Source of the DNA: Pelecanus crispus
Taxonomy: Eukaryota; Chordata; Aves; Pelecaniformes; Pelecanidae
Reading direction: 5' to 3'
Assembly: GCF_030463565.1 (NCBI RefSeq)
Contig: NC_134675.1
Location: forward strand, 20,605,862 to 20,669,861
Length of the DNA stretch: 64,000 nucleotides
Under the pieces are notes generated by a model, which saw nothing but the letters and a program-made list of their open reading frames with translations, was not told the DNA's origin and ran no database searches. Below are positions 22,858 through 35,046 of the stretch, piece by piece (positions within the stretch are counted from its first letter, which is position 1; every line of letters begins with the position of its first letter). The position numbers and the translations under genes are program-made.

Positions 22858-23214
22858 AAGTATACTTTTGCAGAAAGACTATTATCCATCCCTCTTCATA
22901 TTGATGGAATAGAATAAATAGACTATTTCAGTTGGAAGGGACCTATAACAATCATCTAGTCCAACTGCCTGACCACTTCAGGGCTGACCAAAAGTTAAAG
23001 CATATTATTAAGGGCACTGTCCAAATGCCTCTTAAACACTGACAGGCTTGGGGCATCGACCACCTCTCTAGGAAGCCTGTTCCAGTGTTTGACTACCGTC
23101 TCAGTAAAGAAGTGCTTCCTAATGTCTGGTGTAAACCACCCCTGGCACAGCTTTGAAGCATTCCCATGCATCCAGTCACACGATACCACGGAGAAGAGAT
23201 CAGCACCTCCCTCT

Positions 23215-24549
23215 TATCATGACCCAAACTGGGCTGTCCAGAGAGGATCATGGAGGTTCTGTGATTCCCTTGGGCTAAATTAAGGTGAAATGACACCAAA
23301 TGATCGATTAAACACTTTATTGATGGTAAACACCAACCTGAACTTGGAAAGCATAACGGTAGGCAACCCAAACCAGGAAAGCACAACGATAGGCAACATA
23401 GCTTCTAATTCAAATACTTATAAGAGGAAAGGAAAAGGAAGAAAGACGAGAGAGGGAGATATCACCAGCCTTGGATCCAACAATGTTGATGGTAAACACA
23501 GCAGTCCTCTGGCAGCGGGTGCGCTGCTCGTGGAGCACAGGGCCAGGCGCTGGCGCCAGGTGGGAGAGACAGGTCTGCAGCAGGAGCGGAAACAGCACCT
23601 TGGAGTCCTCCGATGGTGGGGGTGAGCATGTGGCTCACCGAAGTTGTGGTTTTTATAGGTGTCGTGGTTTAGCCCCAGCCAGCAACTAAGCACCATGCAG
23701 CCGTTCGCTCACTCCCCCTGCCCCGGTGGGATGGCAGAGAGAATCAGAGGAGTAAGGGTGAGAAACACTCCTGGGTTGAGATAGTTTAATAATTGAAATA
23801 AAGTAAAATAGTAATGATAATAATAATGATAATAATAATAATATACAAAGCAAGTGATGTACAATGCAATTGCTCACCACCTCCTGACCGATACCCAGAC
23901 AGTTCCTGAGCAGCGATCACTCCCCCCTGCCAACTCCCCGCAGCTTATATACTGAGCATGACGTCATATGGTATGGAATAGCCCTTTGGCCAGTTTGGAT
24001 CAACTATTCTGGCTGTGCCCCCTCCCAGTTTCTTGTGCACCTGGCAGGGCATGGGAAGCTGAAAAGTCCTTGACTAGCATAAGCAGTACTTAGCAACAAC
24101 TAAAGCATCAGTGTGTTATCAGCATTATTCTCATGCTAAATCCAAAACACAGCACTATGCCTGCTACTAGGAAGAAAATTAACTCTATCCCAGCTGAAAC
24201 CAGGACAATAAGGCCAGTCCCCGCCTCTAGTCTTGCCCCCCTTGAGGCTTGTTCCAGAATGTTCTCCATCTTCTGTACAGGCCCCACTGTGGGGGGTGGT
24301 GGTTGCGAGGGCTCTTTCGGGTAGTCCTGAGCCCCTTCCTCAAATGAACTCTGCATGACCTTTGGCCATAAGAGGGCAGAACTGCATCTTCCAACATGAC
24401 TCCCAGCTCTGTGCCAATCTGCCAGGCTTCTCACCTGTGGTGCTATGCAGACCCCAATTTATCATCATGGAGACCTTAACTTGTCTCTTTGCAGACCTTA
24501 ACTTGCCTCACCACAGTGTTTGAGGCATTAACTCTTTCAGTCCCTGACA
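23215..24549 (-). mobile_element. Solo LTR-B with nested LTR-A
   Basis: The perfect TSD is CCTCT (23210-23214 and 24550-24554), created inside CR1. The minus-strand element reads TGTCAGGGACTGAAAG... to ...GGTCATGATA. Without the nested LTR-A it is about 780 bp. The polyadenylation signal is the reverse of CACTTTATTGATGG (about 23312), and a TATA-like CTATAAAA context spans the nested insertion. Confidence 0.9.
23660..24207 (-). mobile_element. Solo LTR-A nested in LTR-B
   Basis: The ends are TGTCGTGGTTTAGCCC...CAGGACA. It interrupts the TTTTATAGGCCAGTCC sequence that is intact in the LTR-B at 57910. The flanks ATAGG and ATAAGG are an almost perfect TSD. It contains an intact palindromic CRE, TGACGTCA (23959-23966), beside its TATA box. 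Confidence 0.88.
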
Positions 24550-24559
24550 CCTCTCCACT

Positions 24560-26553
24560 TCCCTTCCTCAGGAAGCTGTGGAGAGCAATGAGGTTGCCCC
24601 TCAGCCTCCTTCTATCCAAACTAGAAAAACCCAGAGTCCTTGGCCGTTCCTCATAGGACATGCCTTCCAGCCCTTTCACCAGCTTTGTTGCCCTCCTCTG
24701 GACACATTCACATCCTTCTTAAATTGTGGGGCCCACAACTGCACACAGTACTCAAGGTGAGGCTGCACCAATGCTGAATACAGCAGGATAATCACCTCTT
24801 TAGACCGGCTGGTTATGCTGTGTTTGATGCACCCCAGGATGTGGTTTGCCCTCTTGGCTGCCAGGGCACACTGCTGACTCCTATTGAGCCTGCTGTCAAC
24901 CAGCACCCCCAGATCCCTTTCTGCAGGGCTGCTCTCCAGTCACTCCTCTCCCAATTTATACTTGTGCCCAGCATTACTCCATCCCAGGTGCAGAATCCAG
25001 CATTTGTTCTTGTTAAATTTCATCCCATTAATCATAGCCCAATGCTCCAATGTATCTAGATCCCTCTGCAAGGCCTCTTGTGCCTTGGGAGAGTCAACAG
25101 CACCTCCCAGTTTAGTATCTTCAGCAAACTTGCTAATGGTGCATTCAGCTCCTGCTTCCAGATTGTTGATAAATATATTGAACAGAACTGGCCCTAGAAT
25201 TGAGCCCTGAGGAACACCACAGGTGACTGGTCGCCAGCCAGATGTAGCCCCATTCACTACAACCCTTTGAGCTCTGCCGTTCAGCCAGTTCTTCACACAG
25301 CGCACCATGTACCTGCTCATCCCACAGTTGGACAACCTGTCCAGAAGGATGCTGTGAGGGACAGTATCAAAAGCCTCACTAAAATCCAGAAAAACTACAT
25401 CCACCGCTTTCCCTTCATCCACTATAGGCAGGTGACCTTATCATAGAAGGCTATCAAATTCGTTACAGAGGACTTTCCCTTTGTGAACCCATGTTGACTG
25501 TGCCTGATGATTGCATTAATCTTTAAATGCCTTTCAATTTCACCCAGTATGATCTTCTCCATAATTTTTCCAGGTACTGAGGTTAGACTAAAAGCTCTGT
25601 AGTTTCCTGGGTCTTCCCTCACGCCCGTCTTGGAAATTGGAATAACATTGGCTAGCTTCTAGTCAGTGGGTCCTCCCCAGACTCCCAAGGTCTTAGGTAG
25701 ATGATCAAGAGGGGTCCTGCCATAACATCCACTAGCTCCTTCAGTACTCTGGGATGAATCCCATCAGGCCCCATGGACTTGTGAAGATTCAGCTGATACA
25801 ACTGGTCCCTTACAATTTCAGTGGCCACAAATGAAAAGTCACTGTTCCCACACTTGTGGTCCTCCGACTCAGGGGACCGGGCAGCCCAAGGTCTATCAGT
25901 ATTATTAAATACTGAGGCAGAAAACACATTGAATGCCTCTGCTTTATCATCATCCCTCTTTGTCAGTTGGCCATCTTCATCAAGTATCAGTCCAATGTTT
26001 TCCTTAGAACTCCTCTTGCTATTAACATACTTTAAAAAGCCTTTTTTTGCTGTCTGACACAACACTGGCCAGTTTCAACTCTAGTAACTCTATTTGAGCT
26101 TTGGCCTTCTGTGTTTTCTCCCTACACATGCGAATCATAGCTCTGTAATCTTCCTGCAAAGTCTGATCTCGCTTCCAGAGATCATACCATTTCTTTTGCC
26201 ACCTGAGTTCCAAGAGGAGTTCCCTGTTCAGCCAAGCTGGTCTTCTGCCCTGCTTGCTTGGCTTTTGACACAATGGGATTGCCTGCTCCTGTGCTTTTTA
26301 AAAGGTGGTTCTTAAAGACTGACCAGCACTCATGGATTCCTAAGCCCTCAAAAGCAGATTTCCAGGGGACGCTGCTAAATAGCTCCCTGAATAGATTAAA
26401 GTTTGCTCTCTTGAAGTCCAGAGTAGCAACTCTGCTGTCCTTTTTTCTCATTACACTGAAAATTTTAAACTCGACCATTTTGTGATCCCTGTGGCCAAGA
26501 CAGTCATTTACCATCACATCCCCCATGAGTCCTTCTCTATTCACAAATAGCAA
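24560..26553 (-). pseudogene. CR1 ORF2 relic (endonuclease C-terminus to RT end)
   Basis: Minus-strand pieces in order are the endonuclease end (LFVNREGLMGDVM, then GHRDHKMVEF, the histidine motif, 26553-26470), the linker, RT with FSLTSVPGK and QHGFTKGKS (25600-25480), motif [12 protein letters not shown] (about 25380), SGW...[10 protein letters not shown] (about 25210) and a FAEDTKLGG motif (about 25120). The usual FADD thus has its first Asp changed to Glu. Several frameshifts break it. The N-terminal endonuclease is missing. Confidence 0.85.
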
Positions 26554-26574
26554 GTCTAGGAGGGTGTCACGAAT

Positions 26575-27710
26575 GCAGGTTTGTGAATCCTGCTGATTAT
26601 GCCAATTTACTATGAATGAGTGACTTTACACAGTTTGATTTAGTAACAGTTATAATTTACTTGTAGGAAATCGCAGAATTTGATTATAATGTTTTTAATA
26701 GCACTCAGTCATCAGTGATTATCAAAGTGATTAGACAGAATTGGTCAAAACAGTGACTTAGTTACAGATTCGAAGATGGCAAGGTTCACTCTATTACTAC
26801 ATGGAAGTGCATAAAGGAAAATTAAATTATACTGAGTTGGAATGATTCACAAAGGGATTGCGTATGTAGGGGATAAGGAGGACCCTCGCGTTGAGTCACG
26901 AGGTTCAGAGTAGACCCCCCCTTGCTTTCTAAACTCAGAGAGGAGTCTAGGTGCGGCTAGGTCCAATCTTAGTCTCAGACTTGGTCAACGGTTTAATAGA
27001 AATAAGGATAAGGCAGCAGTATAAGACTCACTTTGAAATTAAATCGTACGTCTACAGACTACTTAAATCGATTCACACATGCACACTCACAAATAAGAAT
27101 GCATATATAAAAATGGTATACCTGTTAAAAATTCCCCTTGAGTTCAGTGAAATACTCACGTCGAATGTCTTGGCATTTCTGAACAGGCGAGGGTTGAGCC
27201 TCGAGGAGTGAAGGGTTTCAGCCCAGGCTCCACTGTCAGTCTTCGGCAATGGATTTCTGGTTGTAGCAAACTTTCAGAGTTTGCTGGCTCTGAGAGTTGT
27301 CTCACTCAGAGGGAGATGCTGGTGCAGCCCGCAGCAGTCCAGGAGAGCTCAAAGGGCCTCACTTAGGACTGCTGTTTATAGGATTGTGAGATGATTGACT
27401 TTAATCACCAGTAAATTTCCATCCGAGCCACAGTTTGGATCTGTAGTTGCTGGAATTCCAGTAACGATGATACCACTCTGTTTCAAGGCTGTCAGGGGTA
27501 GCTGTTTGTTCTTGCTCCCCTCATTAGCCATAATATGAAGATCTTGATAAGGACAGGGCCGCTCTCTGCTTCAGCCATGTAGGAGTTTCTGGTACAATTA
27601 AGGGGCGCTTAACTGACTAACTCGCTACACAAAAGCATCGGCCTGGAATTCCTGAGATTGTAAAGCCATTGAAGAGAAAGAGGAATGGAGGGGGGGGATG
27701 CACCACCACA
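26575..27710 (-). mobile_element. Solo LTR-G, copy 1
   Basis: The perfect TSD is GAGGG (26570-26574 and 27711-27715), inside CR1. The ends are TGTCACGAATG...ACCACCACA. Orientation is tentative and rests on a minus-strand TATA-like CCTATAAACAGC near 27383. Its right 405 bp (27306-27710) are identical to 40414-40818, while the left part differs clearly. Confidence 0.88.
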
Positions 27711-27756
27711 GAGGGCTAGTTGGCTCCCTGAGTGCTTGTGACAAGAAATTATCTTC

Positions 27757-28497
27757 TGTCAGGACCTGAACTGGGCTGTCCAGAGAGAATCGTGGAGGTT
27801 CTGTGATTCCCTTGGGCTAAATTAAGGTGAAATGACACCAAACGATCAATTAAACACTTTATTGATGGCAAAACAACAACCTGAACTGGGAAAGTGCAAC
27901 GGTAGGCAATGTGGGTTCTAATTTGAAATACCTATAAGAGGAAAGTAAAAGGAGAGAGAGAGAGAGAGATATCACCACCCTTGGATCCTTCAACGTCAGT
28001 GGTAAACGCGGCAATCCTCCAGTGGTGGGCGTGCTGATCTTGGAGCGTAGGCCCTCCGGATGCGGCAGCAGCGCCAGCACTGGGTGGGAGATGCAGGTCC
28101 GGAGCAGCAACAGCATGGAGTCTCCCAGTGTTGGGGGCACACACATGGCTCCTCGGAGTTGTGTCTTATAGTCTAGTCCCTGCCTCTAGTCTCTCCCCCC
28201 TTGAGGCTTGTTCCAGAATGTTCTTCATCTTCTGTGCAGGTGCCACTGTGGGGGGGGTGGTCGTAAGCCCCTTCTTCAAATGAACTCTGCATGACCTTTG
28301 GCCATAAGAAGGCAGAACTGCTCATCCTCCTACACTCCTCCCAGCTTCTTGCCCATTGGCTTCTCACCAATGGCTTCTCACCTGTGGTGCTATGCAGACC
28401 CCAATTTGTCGCCATGGAGACCTTAACTTGTCTCTATGTAGACCTTAACTAACCTCACCACAATGTTTGAGACATTACCTCTTTCAGTCTCTTGACA
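27757..28497 (-). mobile_element. LTR-B, 3' LTR of the provirus
   Basis: On the minus strand it runs from TGTCAAGAGACTG to ...GGTCCTGACA. The AATAAAGTGTTTAATTGATC polyadenylation context is near 27850. A (GA)n tract lies at 27954-27970. It adjoins env sequence on its right. Confidence 0.85.
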
Positions 28498-28659
28498 CCA
28501 CCCCGTGGCTCAAACATTGTATAATCTTCGTCCAGGGTGGTGATTCTCACATAATGGATAGGAAAGAGAGAGAGAGGATAGAGAAGATAAAAGTCGCAAG
28601 ATCATACATTTTACTGATCATCAAGGACAAGAACCCACAGCCCAATGCTATAAATGCTA

Positions 28660-29450
28660 TAACAGTATTTAAAAGACTCAAAATAACTTCCCCCTACAGG
28701 TGGTCCCCACCAGGATATGTTATTACAGGGAATGTATCTTCAACCATAGGTTTTTCTTACAGGTCTTTGTTGTCGGCAGACTTTGTGGTACACTGGCGTT
28801 CAAAATTTCACAACAAGATGCATTCCATAGGGTTTCCCATGTAGAGTTGTTTGGGAGTTGATACAAGGTCCCTCTAATGTCTTCCCATGTGGGATTTGGA
28901 TTTGATACATTTCGAATTTCAAGTGCCTCATCTAGTATTTTTGTAAGATTGCCAATTTAAATCCTTCCTCCACCAATCCAGGGAGGGCAACACACATTCC
29001 CTGATTGGTTTGATCCCAAATGTGTACGAACCCTTGTATCAATTCCCAGGCCAAATTGGCAGATTTTCCCCATGTTCCCACTATCCCAATAACAAGCAAA
29101 ATAAGGCAAACTTTACCACCCATAATGTCATCACACTTTCTATGAACTCAAAACAGGCATACCAATTCCCCCCCCACAATCACAAAAAGAGTAAGGTCAA
29201 TCCCTTTACCCCAACAGTGGTGGAGGAGAAATAGATTTTCCAATCCACCTTTCCCCAATACAAAACAGGCCTAATAGAATCAGGCAACCAATGCAAACAA
29301 TGACCCACTCAGAAACCGACAACATACGTTCCACGGTGGGTTTCTGACAACCTGTAAAACATATACATAAAGATGAATGACAATTAAAAGGATGGGACAA
29401 TCCACCGGGTATGAATTTGGTGGTCTTTCCCGTGTGTGTCAATGGCTACC
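28660..29450 (-). pseudogene. ERV env fragment
   Basis: Minus-strand frames include MGGKVCLILLVIGIVGTWGK (from 29123), a hydrophobic segment of signal-peptide type at the start of a surface glycoprotein. Further on (about 28890-28760) is a broken frame with three N-glycosylation sequons (NNST, NASC, NASV). Another hydrophobic stretch, VIVCIGCLILLGLFCIG, lies at about 29330-29280. The transmembrane subunit and fusion region are not seen. Position next to the 3' LTR supports env. It is heavily truncated and non-functional. Confidence 0.65.
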
Positions 29451-29489
29451 CAAGTATAAAGATTGAGTGGGTTTTTTTAAGCTTAGGGG

Positions 29490-30235
29490 TATCTCTCCCA
29501 CCAGTCTCCCAGATCTCCCAGTAGATCTCCCAGTAGATCTACTAGGACACGTTGTCCCGGATAATGGAGCAGGTTCACAGGGTCTTTAGTCTCCTTTTTC
29601 CCGGGGAGTATAGATGGAGGTTTAGGACAAAACGCAGTATGTCGTGGGCATCTGTTAATTCCCCAGCAGCTATTGACTCTATATACTGCATCCGACACCC
29701 GCCATGTCCATCCAGGTTCATGAGGTTTCAGGGTTCACTTCAGGAGCCCATTGGTACGTTCAACAATGCCATTTGCCTGGGGGTAGTGTGGAGTGTGAAA
29801 AATCCATTGGATCCCTTTGTCCCGTGCCCACTCCTGAACCACCCCGGCAGTCAAGTGGCTTCCATTATCTGATTGGATTGATTGGGATTTTGGTAGGTAA
29901 CTAAACCATAGCTTCAACCCTTTCACAGTGTTGTCCCCCGTTGCCCGTCATACTGCTTCTGCTTGAGTTAGTCCTGACACCACTTCAACCCCTACTAGTA
30001 CATATTGTTTCCCATCAGAGTTCCGAAATGGACCGATATAGTCCACTTGCCAAGTTTCCCGGAGGCCCTTTCCATTCCGTAAATGGAGAGGGGGTTCTTG
30101 CAAGGGATGTCTTCCTAGCCAGGTATGACACTGACTACAGGCAGAAATCTACAGGCAGAAATGATCATGTTGCACAGTTCCTAAGTAACGGGCCAGCCCC
30201 TGCCACCCTGCCACCGGCTTCTTTGAAAAGGTCTT
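29490..30235 (-). pseudogene. ERV integrase relic
   Basis: The core is readable at 29926-29735: SIQSDNGSHLTAGVVQEWA (second Asp), then FHTPHYPQANGIVERTNGLL (catalytic Glu). The C-terminal domain (HYPGQRVLVDLLGD, about 29560) carries a small tandem duplication of CAGTAGATCTCC (29519-29540). The N-terminal zinc-binding part (29941-30235) is broken by stops. It is continuous with the RT part on its right. Confidence 0.8.
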
Positions 30236-31602
30236 TAACCCCTGAATGACCACATTTCACGTGTAACCACTCTAACAGATGCTCCCACTTTACTTTGTTG
30301 CCGTATAATTTTCTCAGCCTCCTGTAAAGCTAAACTAACCACAAAGAGGCTCTTTTCCCAAACTGAATACCGTTTCTCTGCATCTTTAAAACTGTGTGAA
30401 TAAAACCCGATAGGACAAGTCAGGCCTTCAGGTCCTCTTTGCCACATGTGTATTGATAGCCCGTGAATTGCAGAACCCCATTCAATGTGGAGTGGATCAG
30501 TTGGGTGTATTGGCCCTAAAGCCTGATATACCCCAGCCTCAAAAATCAATAGCTTCAAGGCTTCCTCATGGATGGGGGTCCAATCCCAAGAGGCCCTTTT
30601 GCGTGTCAGGTCATATAGGAGTCGAGCTATGATGGAAAAGTCTGGAATGTGTTTTCTCCAGAATACCAACAGGCCTAAGGCATGTTGGAGTTCCCTCTTG
30701 TTTCTAGGCATTTTCACTTGTTCAAGGGTAGTCAAGGTTTCGGGGGGAATACACACTGTCCCACCCCTCCACCAGATACCCAGGAACCTTACTTCCGAGG
30801 ATGGGAGCTGTATCTTTTCTGTCGGAATCTGGAGTTCTAGACTCTCCAGATGAGTGATTATTTTTGTTTGGATCTGTCCCACTACGTTGGTATCAGGGCC
30901 GCCAATCAATATATCATCAATATATTGATATACCTTAACTCCCTTCTCAGGGGTAACACGGGCAAGCTCCTGCGCCAGTGCATAGTGGGCGATGGTCGGT
31001 GAGTGGCGATATCCCTGAGGAAGGCATGTAAAAGTAAACTGCACCCCTTCCCAGGTAAAAGCAAAACGATCTCTGTCTGCTTCCTGCAAGGGAACCATAA
31101 AAAACATGTCTTTTACATCAATAGTTGCCAAAATCTGGTGGGCTTGTTCCTTCATAGTAGCAGTCAGCTTGGCCATGTTAGGCACGGCAGCAGTCAAAGG
31201 GCCTGTGTTAGCATTTAGGCGCCGATAGTCAATTGTCATTCGCCACTTTCCAGTGGGTTTACGGACTGACCACACCGGAGAGTTATAAGGTGAGTGAGTT
31301 GGGATAATTATCCACTTTTCCCACAACTCGGTTATTACTGGGGTGATTCCCTCCCTTGCCCCTAACAGCAAGGCATAGGGTTTCACATTAACCAACTGGA
31401 GGCACGCAGTTTCCTGTACGCTCTCTAAAATGTGGTCCACCATAGGCTTTTTAATCGAGAAGGGGTCTCCCCTTTCCATAGGATCTAATCCACCTGTCCA
31501 ATATGCTACTCTCTGGGTCAGAGACCAGGGCGCTCTATTATCATTTGTGGTTATAAAAATCCCTGGTCCCCAATACCCTCTTGCCTCATCCTCACTCAGC
31601 AA
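30235..31602 (-). pseudogene. ERV reverse transcriptase (455-codon open frame)
   Basis: A long open frame covers the RT fingers and palm: HSPYNSPVWSVRKPTGKWR, then LATIDVKDMFFMVPL (first Asp), LPQGYRHSPTIAHYAL, and the catalytic YQYIDDILIGG (about 30935-30903). It continues into the connection region (EKRYSVWEKSLFVVSLALQE), after which RNase H is lost. An upstream protease is not visible; at its left edge the gag remnant nearly abuts. The frame is open but lacks protease, RNase H and a working integrase, so the gene is defective. Confidence 0.85.
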
Positions 31603-31641
31603 GATACGGTCATCCCCGGTAAGAGATACTCTCCATATGTA

Positions 31642-32450
31642 TTAATTTTCCATTTCTCGGGGTCCCCAGGAATATTTTTCGTGAATTTTAGCCAAATCAG
31701 TAGGGGAATAGGGAACGGTACGGGTGGTAACTTGTTGAGCTCCTCCTTGACCATCATTTATAGTCTCGGTCTTAATTAGAGGCCACATTTTGGCTTCCTC
31801 CCTTCCAGAGGAATATACCTCTAGGTCTTTAAGAGGGTACAGCAATTCTGATTCTTTTCCCCTGTCAGAGTTTGCATCCATATCTACGCTGATTTGGGAA
31901 CAGGTTTCATCTAATTGCTCCCTTAATATTCTCTCCTGCTCCAAAGCCTCTGCCAAAGCAGCATGTAGCCTCTGGTTAGTCATCGCTCAGCAGTGAGCTG
32001 AATTGAGAGACTTCTCGTCTCATTCTCTAATTGTTCCCGCTGTGCTGCCAACAGGGCAGCTCCTAAAACCGCACATATTCTGTCCACTACTGCTTGCAGA
32101 TCCCGCTGTGCTGCCACCAGGGCAGCTCCTAAAACTGCACATACCAATGCTTTCCCCTTTCCAAGCCTCAATCTGTTCCTTAGCCAAGGTGGAGATTCTG
32201 TCCGCTACAGCTTGTGGATCGTGCCAATTATTATGGGCCCAAGTCATACCAGGGGGAGAAGGTCGGGCGTTATAGCCCTCTAATCTCTCCAGGAGAGGGG
32301 TACAGTCTACAGCCGGACCTCCCAGGGAGGCCATAATGAGTACACAATTATAGGGATCAGATCCCTTGTTAGTCCTCTGAGGACTGGTCTCCCCTTGTGT
32401 ATGACTCCTCTCAGAGAGGGGCCGCAGTAAAGGCCTAGTCTCAACGATCG
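31642..32450 (-). pseudogene. ERV gag remnant
   Basis: Reading leftward from the 5' LTR: a start-like MASLGGPAVDCTPLLERLEG (about 32332), then a coiled-coil/repeat stretch with the duplicated unit AVLGAAL.AAQR (32140-32040), then EALEQERILREQLDETCSQ. It ends in MWPLIKTE and RTVPYSPTDLAKIHEKY (about 31715-31665), which resembles the N-terminal start of a retroviral capsid. The rest of capsid and nucleocapsid is missing. Gag would form the particle shell; this is a fragment. Confidence 0.65.
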
Positions 32451-32492
32451 CTTTAGCACCAGCAAGGGGATTCTGTCTGTGATGCCAATTTA

Positions 32493-33213
32493 TGTCACGA
32501 TCCAAACTGGGCTGTCCAGGGAGGATCGTGGCAGTTCTGTGATTCCCTTGGGCTAAATTAAGGTGAAATGACACCAAATGACTGATTAAACACTTTATTG
32601 ATGGTAAAAACCAACCTGAACTTGGAAAGCGTAACGGTAGGCAATGTGGGTTCTAATTGGAATACTTATAAGAGGAAAGGAAAAAGAGAAAAGGCGGGGG
32701 GGAGGAGAGGGAAAGAGGGAGGGATTGATTGCCACCCTTGGATCCCACGATGTCGATGGTAAACATGGCAATCCTCTGGTGGTAGGTACGCACGCGGCAA
32801 TCTTCCGGTGGTGGGCGTGCACGTGGCTCCTTGGAATTGCGTCTTTTATAGGCTAGTCCCTGCCTCTAGTCTCGCCCCCTTGAGGACTTATATGGTTCTT
32901 GTTCCAGAATGTTCTTCATCTTCTGCACAGGTGCCATTGTGGGGGGTGGTCGCAAGGGGTCTTTCGGGTGGTCGTGAGCCCCTTCCTCAAATGAACTCTG
33001 TATGACCTCTGATCATATATGGTGAGTTGTAAGGCACATCAGAAGGCGGAACTGTGCATCCTCCGACACGCCTTCCCAGCTCTGTGCCAATCAGCTTCTT
33101 ACCTGTAGTTTAGTGGTGCTATGCAGATCCTAATTTGTCGCTATGGAGACCTTAACTTGTCTCCCCACAATGTTTGAGACATCAACATACATTAACTCTT
33201 TCAGTCTCTCACA
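32493..33213 (-). mobile_element. LTR-B, 5' LTR of the provirus
   Basis: On the minus strand it runs from TGTGAGAGACTG to ...GATCGTGACA. The AATAAAGTGTTTAATC signal is near 32600. Its right neighbour is Polinton polymerase sequence. Confidence 0.85.
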
Positions 33214-34520
33214 GTCATAGACCACCTTCTGCATGTTCCAGGGGTGCCTGGTTTCTGTTGTCCATTTCTGTTTGTTCCTGATGATAGAACGCTACTCTAT
33301 CATGATCTTTTTAGGGTCATCACTGTCTGGATTTATGCCGTAATCCAACATGAGATCCCTCAGAGCCTCAAAATTGATCTTTTCTCTGTTTGCTGCATTT
33401 AGAATGATGCTTTTAACCTTTAAACAACACTTTCCTTCAAATTGCATGTAGCTGTAGGATTTGGGGCCTGATGACACAAACTCAGTAATGTTCTCATCTG
33501 GCAGCAACTTGCTTGTCAGCTTGTCTAAATAGTCCCTGAGCGGGTGGGTTTCAATCCCGTGGACGACTCAGGAATATCACAGAGACTGTGTCATGATAAA
33601 GGCAATTGTCTTGCAGGACATCTAAGAAATTGTAAAGCTCTAAACACACATATGCTGTGGTGAAGCAAGCTATAAAAATGTTAGTGTTACACTCCAGGGT
33701 CATGTGTCCTTTGGCATTCTTCCACGAGACAACAGCCACATCCTTGTCAATAAAATTACAAGAAGACACATCATAAGCCAGAGAAAATAGGTAACCATAC
33801 ACCTCATCTGGTTCTCATACTATGGTGGTGTTGGGTAGGTTGGATCTCTGTCCAAATTTTCTCCACAGAGAAAAACAGCTTTGCAACTTGGCATTTGGGC
33901 AGGGTTTTTATTAATATGTTCAGGCCACAAAATGACACCTTCTTTCTGCCTGTAATCTTCAACATATCATCATTATTTGTGCACCAGGCCGTGCAGCCTG
34001 AAGGTTCCTGCTTCTGGTGGAGGTGGAGTTTTATATAATCTGAGAAAAGGCTGCTGCCCCTCTTTTCAAAATGCCAAACCTCATAGATTTCACAAACCCT
34101 GTAGCTCTTCTCCAGAGCCTTGTTCAGTTCTGGGGAATACCAGGTACCCACAAGGGCTCTTTCTTCATCACTGTGGGTGCAGAGGGCCTGGCAGGTTTCA
34201 GCACAAGTGTGGCACAGGGGAAACAAATAGCTTCCCATTTACCCTCATGGGAAGCACAGGGAAAAAGAGCCTACAAGGTGGGCACACCTTTACTTTGACC
34301 ATTCTGAAGTAGGCTGTCAAGTTCTCAAAATTCTCAAAAATAACTGGGGTGCCCCAGAGGGTATTGTTTTATTTTGCTGATGAAGGGATAGAGACTAGTG
34401 AAATCATCGTAATGTATCTTTTCATCGGGGGCTTCTTTGTAATACAGACAAATGGCATTTGTCCTGCTGCTGAAAAGCACATCTCTGCACGGTGTGGGCA
34501 GTTATAAAAGTCAGTTCTTC

Positions 34521-35046
34521 ACCAGCCGAAGAGGGAGACAAGGATGCTTAGCATAAAATTACCAAGGGAATTTATTATCTTATTTTAGTTATGTGCATAG
34601 CAGTGCCCCAGCCTAATGCATGGAGGACCCCAATACACAGGAAAGCAGGGTTTATATATGTTACAATACAGTTGTGTAGACCAATCAAATTACTTATGTT
34701 AAGGGGTGGGCTAATCAGTTACTATTGCTCATGTAATTGGTATGTACTTGTCCCATGCAGGATCAGTACGTGCTTGTCCCATGCAGGTGGTGCGGACGTA
34801 TGGTCAGTGGCGTGTTCATCTTCATTGTTCTAAACCAATGACCTGTGCAGGTGTGTGGGGGTTTATCCTGGATTCTGATCAATTGCAGTTCTGGCTGTGG
34901 TTATATGCCTGGTTTCATTGGAGGGTAAATTTCCTATTGTTTTATTGTCTGTATGGGGTGTTCTCAGTCAGTAAGAGCTGGCTTAGGTTGGGTCTTCAGG
35001 TCACATCGACCCTGAGGTAAAAGCTCATAGTCTCAGGTAGTGTTCA
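34521..35046 (-). mobile_element. Solo LTR-I, copy 2, nested in the polymerase
   Basis: The flanking 6-bp duplication is TTCTTC (34515-34520 and 35047-35052). The left end resembles LTR-I copy 1 (GGGAGACAAGGATGC versus AGAGACTAGGATGC). The 6-bp TSD would suit an ERVK-type integrase. The first base pair of the left end is not the usual TG. Confidence 0.7.

Larger units (their letters stand above)
22903..27756 (-). mobile_element. CR1 LINE (minus), with nested LTR-B, LTR-A and LTR-G
   Basis: The 3' end lies at left (GTTGGAAGGGACCTATAAC near 22930), with ORF2 running leftward through 23214, 24550-26574 and 27711-27756. Solo LTRs at 23215-24549 and 26575-27710 split it, each with its own TSD. 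At 27757 the CR1 stops exactly at an LTR-B, and no CR1 resumes beyond the provirus. That is unexpected for a simple insertion. Confidence 0.88.
27757..33213 (-). mobile_element. ERV provirus with LTR-B ends (gag-pol-env remnants)
   Basis: Two LTR-B copies (27757-28497 and 32493-33213) flank gag, pol and env remnants in the right order for a minus-strand provirus. The internal part is about 4 kb, far shorter than an intact provirus. After the 5' LTR end comes TAAATTGGCATCACAGAC, which may be the primer-binding site region; I could not assign the tRNA. The outer flanks do not match (TCTTC left, GTCAT right) and lie in different elements, CR1 left and Polinton right. The two LTRs differ by roughly 10%. 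Confidence 0.85.
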
